DNA of 64,000 nt, taken from NCBI RefSeq assembly GCF_014851685.1, contig NZ_JACVAC010000012.1:1-64000 (forward strand), given 5' to 3'. The first letter of the stretch is position 1, and each line of letters starts with the position of its first letter. Source of the DNA: Pseudomonas sp. PDM05 (GTDB taxonomy: Bacteria; Pseudomonadota; Gammaproteobacteria; Pseudomonadales; Pseudomonadaceae). A program made the translations under genes and the position numbers. This document shows, in pieces, positions 9,373-18,827 of the stretch. The notes beneath the pieces are model-generated. The model had not been told where the DNA came from. It searched no databases and saw only the letters and a program-made list of their open reading frames with translations.

Positions 9373-9462
9373 TGTGGGAGCGGGCTTGCCCGCGAAGACG
9401 GCGGGTCAGTCAATGCATGTGCTGACTGATACACCGCTTTCGCGGGCAAGCCCGCTCCCACA
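9373..9462. repeat. REP inverted pair
   Basis: The two arms are TGTGGGAGCGGGCTTGCCCG and its reverse complement CGGGCAAGCCCGCTCCCACA. They are separated by a 50-base centre and form a 90-base palindromic element between the deaminase gene and the convergent antiporter gene. It may act as a shared transcription end for both. Confidence 0.9.
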
Positions 9463-9477
9463 GCTGATTGGCGGCGG

Positions 9478-10563
9478 CTATAGACCCAGTAACGACAACA
9501 TAATGAAGGTCGCAAACAACACAAAATGCGTCATCCCCTCAATGGCATTGGTTTCCCCGTCATTGAGGTTGATCGCACTGACAATCAACGTGATCAACAC
9601 CATCACCGTCTGCACTGGCGTCATCGCCATCTGGAACGGCTGGCCAGTGTAGAGCGCCATCGCCTCCATCACCGGCACGGTCAGGATCACCGTCGACAAC
9701 GAGGCCCCCAACGCGATATTGACCACCGACTGCATGCGGTTGGCCAACGCCGCACGCAACGCCGTCAGAATCTCCGGCGCCGCCGAAATGGCCGCGACCA
9801 CAATTGCCGTGATCACCGGCGGTGCGCCCGTGCCCTCCAGGCCCAGGTCGAGGGTCTTGGACATCACCTCGGCCAACGCGCCAATCACAATCACGCCAAA
9901 CACCAACGTACCGATAGAAAACGCCAGATTGATCGAATGCGCCTCTTCCGACGGCTTCTTACCGCGTTTCTCCGGGTAGCTGTAGCTGAAGAAATAACTG
10001 TGCGGCCCCACCTGCATGCGCAGGAACAGGGTGTAGAGCACCACCATCGCGCCGATGGTGAATGCCGAGTAAATTTTCCAGTCGGCCTCTGGGATAAATT
10101 CCGGCACCACCATCGACACGCCCATGGCCGTCAGAATCATCACGCTGTAGCTGCGCGCCGAATCGTCGTTGTAGGACTGTTCGCCATGCTTGATGCCGCC
10201 CATCAGCGCCGCCAGGCCGAGGATGCCGTTGATGTCGAGCATCACCGCCGAATAAATCGTGTCGCGCACCAAGGTCGGCGAAGGCTCGTTACTCATCATG
10301 ATCGCCAGGATCACCACTTCCACCAGCACGGCGGCCAGGGTCAGGATCATGGTGCCGTAGGGGTCACCGACTTTTTCCGCGAGCTGCTCGGCGTGATGGG
10401 CCACGCGCATCGAGGCGATCACGATGAACACGATCAGCACCACCCCGCCAAGCAGTGCTACGCCCTGCCCGCTGTTGAGCATCCAGTGTTCCAGGGGGTA
10501 TGCGGCGATGGCGGCAAGCAGCGCCAGCAGCATGAATTTTTCTTGCTTGAGGGATGTGAGCAT
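9478..10563 (-). CDS. Calcium/proton antiporter (ChaA/CaCA family)
   Basis: The 361-residue membrane protein has about ten hydrophobic segments arranged as two inverted halves. The alpha-repeat-like segments are PYGTMILTLAAVLVEVVIL in the first half and SAAPEILTALRAALAN followed by QSVVNIALGASLSTV in the second, as in ChaA-type Ca2+(Na+)/H+ exchangers. I chose the ATG at 10563, 6 bases after AAGG, and not the TTG five codons upstream. It is expected to export Ca2+ or Na+ across the inner membrane. The gene stands alone between two convergent or divergent neighbours. Confidence 0.85.
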   Translation of the reverse strand: MLTSLKQEKFMLLALLAAIAAYPLEHWMLNSGQGVALLGGVVLIVFIVIASMRVAHHAEQLAEKVGDPYGTMILTLAAVLVEVVILAIMMSNEPSPTLVRDTIYSAVMLDINGILGLAALMGGIKHGEQSYNDDSARSYSVMILTAMGVSMVVPEFIPEADWKIYSAFTIGAMVVLYTLFLRMQVGPHSYFFSYSYPEKRGKKPSEEAHSINLAFSIGTLVFGVIVIGALAEVMSKTLDLGLEGTGAPPVITAIVVAAISAAPEILTALRAALANRMQSVVNIALGASLSTVILTVPVMEAMALYTGQPFQMAMTPVQTVMVLITLIVSAINLNDGETNAIEGMTHFVLFATFIMLSLLGL

Positions 10564-10754
10564 TCCGGGCCTTATCAAACAGCGAATCAGTCATTGATGG
10601 AGTACAGACTACGGCAGGCTGCTAACGTTTCGTTACACCTTAGTTCACGCGGCCCTTGCGCGAATCCAACGAAAACGATCCTGCTGGTCAGGTTTTACCG
10701 ATTATTTCAGCCATGCCCTGTAGAATGCCGCCATTGCACCTGATGAGAATTTAG

Positions 10755-11711
<957 letters not shown>

Positions 11712-11739
11712 CCCGCACTCACTGGATGAGTGCAGGCTA

Positions 11740-11832
11740 AATGTGGGAGCGGGCTTGCTCGCGAAAGCGGTGGATCAGTCCATATAGCACTGACTGAAAG
11801 ACCGCCTTCGCGAGCAAGCCCGCTCCCACATT
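11740..11832. repeat. REP inverted pair
   Basis: AATGTGGGAGCGGGCTTGCT is mirrored by AGCAAGCCCGCTCCCACATT, with GCGAAAGCGGTGGATCAG and its partial complement extending the stem inward. It fills the interval between the convergent adenine deaminase and MFS genes. Confidence 0.92.
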
Positions 11833-11848
11833 AGAGGTGTATCGTCGA

Positions 11849-13219
11849 TCAGATTTCGCTCAGCTCTTCCAGCGTCTTGCCCTTCGTCTCCATCCCAAAC
11901 ACCCACACCACCAGCGCCGCCACCGCAAAACACAGCGCGCCCAGGGCAAACACCCCACCCTGCCCGGTCATCGGAAATACCAACCCGGTCACCAACGGCC
12001 CCAGCAACGAACCGACCCGGCCGATCGCCGAGGCAAACCCGGACCCGGTCGCACGCGCCGAGGTGGGATAGAGTTCAGGCGTATAGGTGTACAACACCGC
12101 CCACATGCCAAACAGAAAGAACTGCATCAACAAGCCCGAGGTGATCAGCAAGCCCACATTGCCGCCAAACACCGCGCTTTGCCCATACACAAACGCCATC
12201 ACCCCGCCACCGAGCAGCGTCACCACACACACCGGTTTACGTCCCCAGCGCTCCACCAGCCAGGCCGCCATCAGGAAACCGGGAATCCCGCCCAGGGAAA
12301 TGATCACCGTGTAATACACCGACTGCGTCACCGCAAAACCCGACTGCTGCAACAGCGCACTCAACCACGACGTCAGCCCGTAGAAGCCGAGCAGGGCAAA
12401 AAACCACACACTCCAGATCATCATCGTGCGTTGGCGATACTGCACCGACCACAGTTGCTGGAACGCCGAGAAAAATGTGCCCGGCGTGCTCTCCCCCCGT
12501 GGCAGGCGAATTGGCTCCGGCAACTGTGCGCCGCCCAGGGAGTTGCGCACTTTCTGCTCGATGCCCTGCAACACTTTGTCCGCCGCGTCATGCCGCCCGG
12601 CCTGTTCCAGCCAGCGCGGCGACTCAGGGATAAAAAACCGGATCGCCAGCACAAACACCGCCGGCACCGCCAACACCAGGAAAATGTCGCGCCAGCCGAT
12701 CACCGGCAGCAAGAAGTACGACAGCACACCCGCAGCCACAAAACCCAACGGCCAGAAACCATCCATCAAGGCGATGTAACGCCCGCGCCGCTTGGCTGGA
12801 ATCAACTCCGACAGCATCGACTGCGCGATGGGAAACTCCATGCCCATGCCGATGCCCAGCAAGATGCGAAACAGCGTCAGCGTCTCTACCGTCTGCGCGG
12901 TGGAACACAGGTAACTGGCGATGCCCCATAACACGATGCTCCACTGGAACACCGGCTTGCGCCCGAAGCGGTCGGCGAGCATCCCGGACAACGATGCGCC
13001 CACCACCATGCCGAAAAAACTCGAACTGGCCAGCAATCCGGCCTGGGCCGTACTCAGCCCGAACTCGGTTTTGATCGAGCCCAACAGGAAGGTCATCATC
13101 GCCAGGTCCATGGAGTCGAAGAAAAACGCCAGGGCGATGATGATGAAAATGACTCGGTGGTAGCCGCTGATGGGCAACCGTTCCAACCGTTCCGCTGCGC
13201 TGTAGCCTCTCATACCCAT
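11849..13219 (-). CDS. MFS transporter (sugar/acid:H+ symporter type)
   Basis: The 456-residue protein shows 12 hydrophobic segments, the MFS signature ADRFGRKPV between TM2 and TM3, the sugar-porter style RRGRYIALMDG, PESPRWLEQAGR after TM6, the second-half repeat VERWGRKPV, and the C-terminal ETKGKTLEEL. These features place it in the metabolite:H+ symporter group that includes niacin and aromatic-acid carriers. I started it at the ATG at 13219 (MGMRGY). The in-frame open extension of 165 residues upstream has no protein character and runs through a palindromic repeat. The substrate is unknown. Confidence 0.85.
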   Translation of the reverse strand: MGMRGYSAAERLERLPISGYHRVIFIIIALAFFFDSMDLAMMTFLLGSIKTEFGLSTAQAGLLASSSFFGMVVGASLSGMLADRFGRKPVFQWSIVLWGIASYLCSTAQTVETLTLFRILLGIGMGMEFPIAQSMLSELIPAKRRGRYIALMDGFWPLGFVAAGVLSYFLLPVIGWRDIFLVLAVPAVFVLAIRFFIPESPRWLEQAGRHDAADKVLQGIEQKVRNSLGGAQLPEPIRLPRGESTPGTFFSAFQQLWSVQYRQRTMMIWSVWFFALLGFYGLTSWLSALLQQSGFAVTQSVYYTVIISLGGIPGFLMAAWLVERWGRKPVCVVTLLGGGVMAFVYGQSAVFGGNVGLLITSGLLMQFFLFGMWAVLYTYTPELYPTSARATGSGFASAIGRVGSLLGPLVTGLVFPMTGQGGVFALGALCFAVAALVVWVFGMETKGKTLEELSEI

Positions 13220-13539
13220 GCCGCACCCCCAGTGTAAAAGTCCTCTCGGCGAGTGTGCGGCATGCTTTTTCCAGATTATTGCTGGATGCGACCTGATTGA
13301 AACTCTGAACGACGCCCGTATGGCCAAGGTTGCCGGGGCACAGGTATCTGCACAACTTTTGGCGAGCGCAAACACTATGACAACCGTGTTGTAGTGAGCG
13401 GGTTCGCCCGCGCCGGATGGCGAAGCCGCCCCAAACGGGACGCCGCCGTGTATCAGTAAGACCGCGGCGCCTGGATTTGGGGCGGCTTCGCCACCCGGCG
13501 CGGGGCGAGCCCGCTCACTACAGGGATGAGGTTCACGGT
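13220..13539. other. Intergenic stretch with a large palindrome
   Basis: This 320-base gap separates two minus-strand genes. The part from 13220 to 13390 holds the upstream region of the MFS gene but no clear promoter hexamers. The remainder is the palindromic repeat annotated separately. No coding sequence is visible. Confidence 0.6.
13391..13521. repeat. Long palindromic repeat, second REP-like family
   Basis: The outer arms GTAGTGAGCGGG and CCCGCTCACTAC are perfect complements. Inside them are GGCGAAGCCGCCCC and its partner GGGGCGGCTTCGCC. The whole is 131 bases. The sequence differs from the GTGGGAGC-type REP pairs elsewhere in the window, so it belongs to another family. Confidence 0.85.
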
Positions 13540-14235
13540 TTAGAGATTCTCGGGCGCAGCCAAACGATTGATTTCCACCAGCCCGCTGTCGTTGACCTGC
13601 AAGGCGTGTGACTCCTTGATCAGGCTGACCCAGTTCGATTGCAGAAACAGTTGCAGCAAGCCCGCGCCCAACGCACCGCCCAGATGCGGTTGCTGCTGGC
13701 TCCAGTCGAAACAATCACACACCACGGGCAATGCCAGCGCCTGGGTAAAAATCCCCAGGTCTGCCAAATGCCGAGCGCCCTTGAGGGTCACGCCCAGACG
13801 CTGCTCATGCCGCGCAATCCAGCCGGCCGCCAACATCCGTTGATACAACCCTGCCGCCAGTTCGCCGCCAAGGTGGCCGTGGCACATCCTGGCGTGACGC
13901 AGCAGCGATGGCACCACCAACGGCGGCGGTGGCGCACCCGGGCGACTGCGTGCGGCGCTGGCCATGGTGGTACTGGCCAAGGCATCGATGGCCGCACTGA
14001 CATCCGGTGCCGCCACACGAAACAAGCGCTGGCCACGACGGGTCTCGACCCGCAGCAAGCCGCCACCTGTCAATCGCGCCAAATGCGCAATGGCCGAGGC
14101 CGGTGACAGCCCTGCATGCGCCGCCAGATCCTGCGACGACTTTGCCGAGCCGTCCATCAAGGCCCAGAGCATCGCCGTGCGCTTGGGCTCGGCGAGCAAG
14201 CTGGCAACTTGACTGATGCAAGGTGCTTCTTCCAT
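13540..14235 (-). CDS. ArsR-family helix-turn-helix regulator
   Basis: Started at the ATG at 14235, 8 bases after AGGGAG, the protein has 231 residues. The first 75 residues form an ArsR-type winged helix (ISQVASLLAEPKRTAMLWALMDG, then SSQDLAAHAGLSPASAIAHLARL). The C-terminal two thirds is a longer domain with several cysteines and histidines (HARMCHGHLGGELAAGL, VVCDCFDW). This long C-terminal region is found in a subgroup of ArsR-like proteins of unknown ligand. No obvious target gene is adjacent: the neighbour upstream is a LysR gene on the same strand. Confidence 0.8.
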   Translation of the reverse strand: MEEAPCISQVASLLAEPKRTAMLWALMDGSAKSSQDLAAHAGLSPASAIAHLARLTGGGLLRVETRRGQRLFRVAAPDVSAAIDALASTTMASAARSRPGAPPPPLVVPSLLRHARMCHGHLGGELAAGLYQRMLAAGWIARHEQRLGVTLKGARHLADLGIFTQALALPVVCDCFDWSQQQPHLGGALGAGLLQLFLQSNWVSLIKESHALQVNDSGLVEINRLAAPENL

Positions 14236-14369
14236 GGTTTCACTCCCTGTTAAATCATTTTTCTGCTGTGGTTGGCGCCAAAGTATAGGGGCGCAAGCAA
14301 CCCGTTCCGCGCCGTCCGATAGCGCGGATAAGGACAGAATCTGAGTGAAATTTCCTCGCTTGCTGGAGG

Positions 14370-15308
14370 CTACTGCCCAGCGGTCAATCGCTCCGGCCAC
14401 TGCGCGGTCAAAGTCGCACAACGCGACACAAGCATTTCGCGCAGCAGGTTGACCGGTTTGCTCAATTGCGCACGGTGGGCACACAGCAGATTCAGCGGCG
14501 TACGCTCACCACGCAGCTCCGGCAGGATCACGCGCAAGCGCCCGGCGAGCACGTCAGCGCTGACATCCAGCCAGGACTTGTAGGCAATCCCCACCCCCGC
14601 CACTGCCCAGCGGCGCACCACGTCGGCATCGTCACTGAAGCGGTCGCCACTCACCGTCAGGCTGACCTCGCGTTTGCCGTCGTGAAAGCTCCAGCGGTCA
14701 TGCACGCGGCTGCCGAGCATGTACAGCAGGCAATTGTGCTGGGCCAATTGCTCCAGGTGCCGGGGTTCGCCGTGCCGTGCGAGGTAGCCGGGCGCCGCGC
14801 ACAACACGCGCACATTGTCCGGGGCCACCGGCAATGCGATCAGGCTGGAGTCCTCGGGCTCGCCGTAGCGCAGGGCGATGTCCACCGGCTGGCGAAACAG
14901 ATCGGCAATCCGGTCGCCCAACAACAGACGCACGGTCAGTTGCGGATGCTCACGCTGGAAGTCATCCAACCACGGCAGCAACAGGTTGCGCCCCAGGTCC
15001 GAGGGTGCGGACAACTGCAGCACACCGCTGACCTGATCCTGGCCACTGGCCAATAGGCGCCGCCCCTCGTCCAGCGAACTCAGCGCAGCGCGGGCATATT
15101 CCAGGAACCCCTCACCTTCAGCCGTCAGGCGCAGGCTGCGGGTGGAGCGCGCCAGCAAGCGTGCGCCCAGTTGCTGTTCGATGCGCTTGAGCGCTGCACT
15201 GGCCACGGCGGGCGACAGGTCCATCACCCGCGCTGCCGCCGACAGGCTGCCCAAATCCGCCGAACGTACAAACAACTGCAAATCGTCAAAACGCAGCATG
15301 CCGCCCAT
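14370..15308 (-). CDS. LysR-family transcriptional regulator
   Basis: The protein has 312 residues, or 309 if the second ATG at 15299 is used. It has the LysR HTH at residues 18-45 (LGSLSAAARVMDLSPAVASAALKRIE) and a type-2 periplasmic-binding-like effector domain of the large AaeR/DmlR-like group (VSGVLQLSAPSDLGRNLLLPWL, DIALRYGEPEDSSL). It is divergent from the dehydrogenase gene at 15422, with about 115 bases between, so it probably regulates that gene. The inducer is unknown. Confidence 0.87.
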   Translation of the reverse strand: MGGMLRFDDLQLFVRSADLGSLSAAARVMDLSPAVASAALKRIEQQLGARLLARSTRSLRLTAEGEGFLEYARAALSSLDEGRRLLASGQDQVSGVLQLSAPSDLGRNLLLPWLDDFQREHPQLTVRLLLGDRIADLFRQPVDIALRYGEPEDSSLIALPVAPDNVRVLCAAPGYLARHGEPRHLEQLAQHNCLLYMLGSRVHDRWSFHDGKREVSLTVSGDRFSDDADVVRRWAVAGVGIAYKSWLDVSADVLAGRLRVILPELRGERTPLNLLCAHRAQLSKPVNLLREMLVSRCATLTAQWPERLTAGQ

Positions 15309-15421
15309 CCATTATCAAAATTTTATTGAAACAGACCTCTGTTTTAGCCGCTTTTATCTATACGGGAAATAGCCAATCATCTGTCCATCCCGTTTATTCG
15401 CCCATTCCCCGGAGCCCCCCC

Positions 15422-16435
15422 ATGAAAGCCATCGCGTACTACAACTCGCTACCGATCAACGATCCCCAATCCCTGCAAGACATCGAACTGCCAGCGCCGA
15501 TCGCCGGCCCGCGTGACCTGCTGGTGGAAGTCAAAGCCATCTCGGTCAACCCGGTGGACACCAAAGTGCGCCAGAACGTCGCCCCGGAAAACGGCGCCGC
15601 CAAGGTGCTGGGCTGGGACGTGGCCGGGGTGGTCAAGGCGGTCGGCAGCGACGTGACGCTGTTCAAGGCCGGCGATAAGGTGTTCTACGCCGGCTCCCTG
15701 GTACGCCCCGGCGGCAACAGCGAACTGCACACCGTGGACGAACGCATCGTTGGCCACATGCCCAAGAGCCTGGGTTTTGCCGAAGCCGCCGCGCTGCCGC
15801 TGACGGCGATCACCGCCTGGGAATTGCTCTTCGAGCGCCTGCAAGTATCAGAGGGCAAAGAAGACAGGGGCCAGAGCCTGCTGATCGTCGGTGCCGCCGG
15901 TGGCGTGGGGTCGATCCTGACCCAACTGGCCAGCCAGCTCACCGCGCTGAAGGTGATCGGCAGCGCCTCGCGCCCGCAAACCCAGGCCTGGGCCAAGGCA
16001 CTGGGCGCAGACCTGGTGATCGACCACAGCCAACCGCTGAGCGAAGAACTCAAACGCGCCGGTGTCGGCCAGGTCACCCACGTCGCCAGCCTGACGCAAA
16101 CCGACCAACACCTCGATCAACTGGTCGAAGCCCTGCAACCCCAGGGCAAGCTGGCGTTGATCGACGACCCGAAGGCGCTGGACGTCAGCAAGCTCAAGCG
16201 CAAGAGCCTGTCGCTGCATTGGGAGTTCATGTACACGCGTTCGATGTTCGAGACGGCGGACATGATCGAGCAGCACCACCTGCTCAACCGCGTCGCCGAG
16301 CTGATCGACGCTGGCACCCTGCAAACCACGGTGGGCGAACACTTCGGCGTGATCAACGCGGCGAACCTGCGCCGCGCCCATGCCCTGCTGGAAAGCGGCA
16401 CGGCCAAGGGCAAGATCGTGCTGGAAGGATTCTGA
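15422..16435 (+). CDS. Zinc-type alcohol dehydrogenase-like / quinone oxidoreductase (MDR family)
   Basis: This 337-residue medium-chain reductase has an N-terminal GroES-like domain (residues 25-125) and a C-terminal Rossmann domain with the NADPH motif VGAAGGVGSI. The cysteine and histidine zinc ligands of true alcohol dehydrogenases are missing, so it is probably an NADPH:quinone or enone reductase of the ZADH1 type. The ATG at 15422 has GGAG at 15411-15414. It is divergent from the LysR gene, an arrangement often seen where such reductases are induced by quinones or electrophiles. Confidence 0.87.
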   Translation: MKAIAYYNSLPINDPQSLQDIELPAPIAGPRDLLVEVKAISVNPVDTKVRQNVAPENGAAKVLGWDVAGVVKAVGSDVTLFKAGDKVFYAGSLVRPGGNSELHTVDERIVGHMPKSLGFAEAAALPLTAITAWELLFERLQVSEGKEDRGQSLLIVGAAGGVGSILTQLASQLTALKVIGSASRPQTQAWAKALGADLVIDHSQPLSEELKRAGVGQVTHVASLTQTDQHLDQLVEALQPQGKLALIDDPKALDVSKLKRKSLSLHWEFMYTRSMFETADMIEQHHLLNRVAELIDAGTLQTTVGEHFGVINAANLRRAHALLESGTAKGKIVLEGF

Positions 16436-16450
16436 AAAGGGTCTGTAGGC

Positions 16451-16482
16451 GTCGTCCGTTATTCATGTGAGTGATGGACGAC
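16451..16482. terminator. Possible hairpin after the reductase gene
   Basis: GTCGTCC at 16451-16457 is complementary to GGACGAC at 16476-16482, with an 18-base loop. No T-run follows. It lies 15 bases beyond the reductase stop codon and is only a weak terminator candidate. Confidence 0.3.
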
Positions 16483-16580
16483 ACCATTAGTCAGAGAGTT
16501 GATCTTTGTCATATTTGCGCGGGTATTCGGGTTTATATTGGCCGCCTTTGCCACGATTCTTTTACGCGAGGAAGTCAGTA

Positions 16581-16754
16581 ATGAAGATCCTGATAAAAGC
16601 GTTAGCAAAATCCCAGTGGGAAGTGCGCCTGGACCAGAAGGCCATCACCTTCCACAGTGAAGCCGAGGCCCGCGCCTTTGCCGATACCCTGCAAGCCCGA
16701 ATCCAGGCCCCTCACCGTCTTCCCGTCAACCAGCAACACTCCACCGCTGGCTGA
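16581..16754 (+). CDS. Small conserved-looking hypothetical protein (57 aa)
   Basis: Starting at the ATG at 16581, with GAGGA 8-13 bases upstream, the product is a 57-residue charged protein. The stretch WEVRLDQKAITFHSEAEARAFADTLQARIQ reads like a single beta-hairpin followed by a helix. I do not recognise a family with certainty. It has no signal peptide and its stop is 8 bases from the end of the convergent MFS gene. A longer reading from 16506 is possible but lacks a ribosome-binding site. Confidence 0.65.
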   Translation: MKILIKALAKSQWEVRLDQKAITFHSEAEARAFADTLQARIQAPHRLPVNQQHSTAG

Positions 16755-16762
16755 CCGCCACC

Positions 16763-17956
16763 TCAGACCTGCGCTTGCGCGGCCCGAGCCCGCTGCAGGC
16801 GCTGGGTCGACACGGCCACCGTCACTGCCAACACACCGCACAGGCTGATGACCATGGCCATCGGCATCGCCGTGCCATCGTGCAACAGGCCGACCAACGA
16901 CGCCGCCCCCGCCGCCACACCAAACTGAATGCAACCGAGCAGCGCCGACGCACTGCCCGCCCGCGCCCCTTGCCCACTCATGGCGCAGGCCGAGGTATTG
17001 GGCAAAATGCAGCCCAGGCTGGCGATGCAGATAAACAGCGGCACCAGCAGCGGCCACAGGGCATCGGTGTGCAAAGCGCTGATCGCCAGCAATGACAACG
17101 CCGCCGCCAGGTACACCCACACGCTGCGCGACAGCAAGAACGCCGGGCCGCGCTTGGCCAGCAAGCGCGCGTTTACTTGGGCGATCAGGATGAAACCGGC
17201 CGCGTTGGAACCGAACACCCAGCCGTAATGCTCGGCAGGCACGCCATAGAGTTTGATGAATACGAAAGGTGAACCGGCGATGTAGGCAAACATCCCGCCA
17301 ATCGCAATACCGCCAGTGAGGGCGTAGCCGAGGTAGACCCGGTCCGACAGCAACGACAGGTAGCGCCGCAGCGAGCCGGACAATGGCTGGCGCGGCTGAT
17401 GGGCCGGGAAGGTTTCCGGCAGGCCGACGGCCACCGCAATCGCCGCCAATACACTGAACGCGGTCAGCGCGAGGAAGATCGACTGCCAGCCCCACAACCC
17501 GACCATCACCCCACCCGCCAACGGTGCGAGGATCGGCGCCAACCCCGTGACCAGCATCAGTTGGGAAAACACCTTGGCCGACCCCACCGCATCACATTTG
17601 TCGCTGACCACGGCGCGGGAAATCACCATGCCCGCACAACCACCCAGGGCCTGGACGAAACGTGCGGCGATCAGCCATTCCAACGACGGCGCATAGGCAC
17701 AGGCAAAGGACGCGAGGGTAAACAGGGTCACACCGCTGAGCAGCGGCACGCGCCGGCCAAAGCGATCGGCCAGCGGGCCGTAGATCAATTGGCCGATGGC
17801 CAGGCCGGTGAAATACACCGCCAGGGTGGTCTGGATATGTTTTTCGTCAGTGCCGAACGCGATAGCCATGGCGGGGAAGCCCGGCAGGTAAAAGTCGATC
17901 GCCAACGGTGCGAAGGCGCTCAAGGCGCCCAGAATCAGAATTATGCGCAGGTTCAT
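16763..17956 (-). CDS. MFS multidrug efflux transporter (Bcr/CflA type)
   Basis: The 397-residue protein is a 12-TM drug:H+ antiporter of the Bcr/CflA group. Signatures are DFYLPGFPAMA in TM1, GPLADRFGRRVPLLSG in loop 2-3 and RFVQALGGCAGMVISRAVVSD in TM4, the motif typical of this subfamily. It is expected to extrude drugs such as bicyclomycin or chloramphenicol, but the substrate cannot be deduced. It is monocistronic and convergent with the 57-residue gene. Confidence 0.9.
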   Translation of the reverse strand: MNLRIILILGALSAFAPLAIDFYLPGFPAMAIAFGTDEKHIQTTLAVYFTGLAIGQLIYGPLADRFGRRVPLLSGVTLFTLASFACAYAPSLEWLIAARFVQALGGCAGMVISRAVVSDKCDAVGSAKVFSQLMLVTGLAPILAPLAGGVMVGLWGWQSIFLALTAFSVLAAIAVAVGLPETFPAHQPRQPLSGSLRRYLSLLSDRVYLGYALTGGIAIGGMFAYIAGSPFVFIKLYGVPAEHYGWVFGSNAAGFILIAQVNARLLAKRGPAFLLSRSVWVYLAAALSLLAISALHTDALWPLLVPLFICIASLGCILPNTSACAMSGQGARAGSASALLGCIQFGVAAGAASLVGLLHDGTAMPMAMVISLCGVLAVTVAVSTQRLQRARAAQAQV

Positions 17957-18041
17957 CAGACACCCAAGTGAGTCGGCAGCTCGACAGTCTAGCCGCGCTT
18001 GGGTGCCTTGAACATTACGTTAGCTCGCTAACTATTAAAAA

Positions 18042-18233
18042 TCAGACGACGCTGTAGCCTTCTTCCCGAATCGCGTCGGCGATTTGCTGCGCGCTCAGTT
18101 GGCTTTGCACGCTGACTTGCTTCGCGGCGAGGTCCACCTTCACTTCGGCGCTCGGGTCCTGGTTGTGCACTGCCTGGGTCACCGATTTGACGCAATGGCC
18201 GCAGGTCATTCCTTCAACGCTGAATACTTGCAT
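18042..18233 (-). CDS. copZ: Copper chaperone CopZ (heavy-metal-associated domain)
   Basis: The 63-residue protein is a single HMA domain (beta-alpha-beta-beta-alpha-beta) with the Cu(I)-binding motif GMTCGHC at residues 8-14. It carries Cu(I) in the cytoplasm, to the P-type ATPase CopA or to CueR. AGGAG precedes the start by a good distance. A dyad resembling a CueR operator lies just upstream, and copA and cueR are encoded 0.6-3 kb away on the other strand. Confidence 0.93.
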   Translation of the reverse strand: MQVFSVEGMTCGHCVKSVTQAVHNQDPSAEVKVDLAAKQVSVQSQLSAQQIADAIREEGYSVV

Positions 18234-18262
18234 GACATGACTCCTGTATTGAGGGTGGAGGC

Positions 18263-18293
18263 AGTCTCGACCTTGCCATCATGGCAAGGTCAA
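18263..18293 (-). promoter_or_regulatory. Probable CueR-controlled copZ promoter
   Basis: On the minus strand a -35 element TTGACC (18293-18288) is followed after 19 bases by GAGACT (18268-18263). The long spacer contains a perfect inverted repeat: ACCTTGCCA and TGGCAAGGT around TCA, at 18270-18290. A 19-base spacer holding ACCTT...AAGGT is the hallmark of MerR/CueR-type promoters, in which the regulator untwists DNA on metal binding. It precedes copZ by about 30 bases. Confidence 0.85.
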
Positions 18294-18380
18294 GCTCAGA
18301 AAATATCCGCCGGGCTGGTATTCGCCCGCGCTGTCGGCCAAGCTTCACCCATCTTTGATTCAACCCACGGAGCATTCGCC

Positions 18381-18761
18381 ATGCGCTGGTCGTTTTTTGC
18401 CCTTGCCGGCCTGATGAGCTTGTCTGCCGCTGCGCCGCTGGCCAGTGCCGCAGAAGACTATGCGGTGTTGATCATTTCCCGGGAACGCCTGGAAGTGTCG
18501 ACCAACTGCGAGATCGGCCTGTACCTGAATGATCAGTTGGCCGGGCGGCTGTTCCAGGAACAGTCCACCTCGTTCAACCTGCCGGCGGGCAACCTGTCGT
18601 TGCGCCTCAAGTTGCTGCCGGGCCAGGCACCGGGCTGCCAGCCGGGCCTGCTCGCGCCGCCAGCACAGAACATCACGTTGAAGGTTGGCGACGTGCGCAA
18701 ACTGCGCATTGCCCAGGGTCCGGACGGCATGTATCTCAAAGCCGCTGCGCTGGACTATTAA
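18381..18761 (+). CDS. Secreted hypothetical protein between copZ and copA
   Basis: The 126-residue protein begins with a Sec signal peptide (MRWSFFALAGLMSLSAAAPLASAAED, cleavage after SAA or ASA). The mature part of about 100 residues has two cysteines (in STNCEIG and PGCQPG) that could form a disulfide. It contains no methionine- or histidine-rich copper motif. GGAG lies 8 bases before the ATG. It sits between two CueR-like operators, transcribed toward copA, and may be part of the copper response by position only. I do not recognise the family. Confidence 0.75.
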   Translation: MRWSFFALAGLMSLSAAAPLASAAEDYAVLIISRERLEVSTNCEIGLYLNDQLAGRLFQEQSTSFNLPAGNLSLRLKLLPGQAPGCQPGLLAPPAQNITLKVGDVRKLRIAQGPDGMYLKAAALDY

Positions 18762-18767
18762 ACGGCC

Positions 18768-18798
18768 TTGACCTTCCCCACAGGTCAAGGTTGATGCT
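18768..18798 (+). promoter_or_regulatory. Probable CueR-controlled copA promoter
   Basis: TTGACC at 18768-18773 is followed by a 19-20 base spacer and a poor -10 (GATGCT or ATGCTA). The dyad ACCTT-CCCCACAGGTC-AAGGT at 18771-18791 matches the copZ operator in length (21 bases) and half-sites. It overlaps the end of the secreted-protein gene's trailer and lies 30 bases before copA. Confidence 0.8.
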
Positions 18799-18827
18799 AG
18801 GGGCCACTTCTCCTGGAGGACTGCCCC

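Noticed and set aside
9373-9462. Possible CRISPR-like spaced repeats formed by the many GTGGGAGCGGGC elements
   Set aside because: They are dispersed single inverted pairs of variable centre, not a regular array with spacers.
13220-13714. N-terminal extension of the MFS transporter to 13714
   Set aside because: The extension runs through a palindromic repeat and has no transporter-like sequence; the ATG at 13219 begins right before the first membrane segment.
14236-14484. Extension of the ArsR-like protein to 14484, overlapping the LysR gene
   Set aside because: The ATG at 14235 has a good ribosome-binding site and begins right before the HTH; the extension shares bases with the LysR C-terminus.
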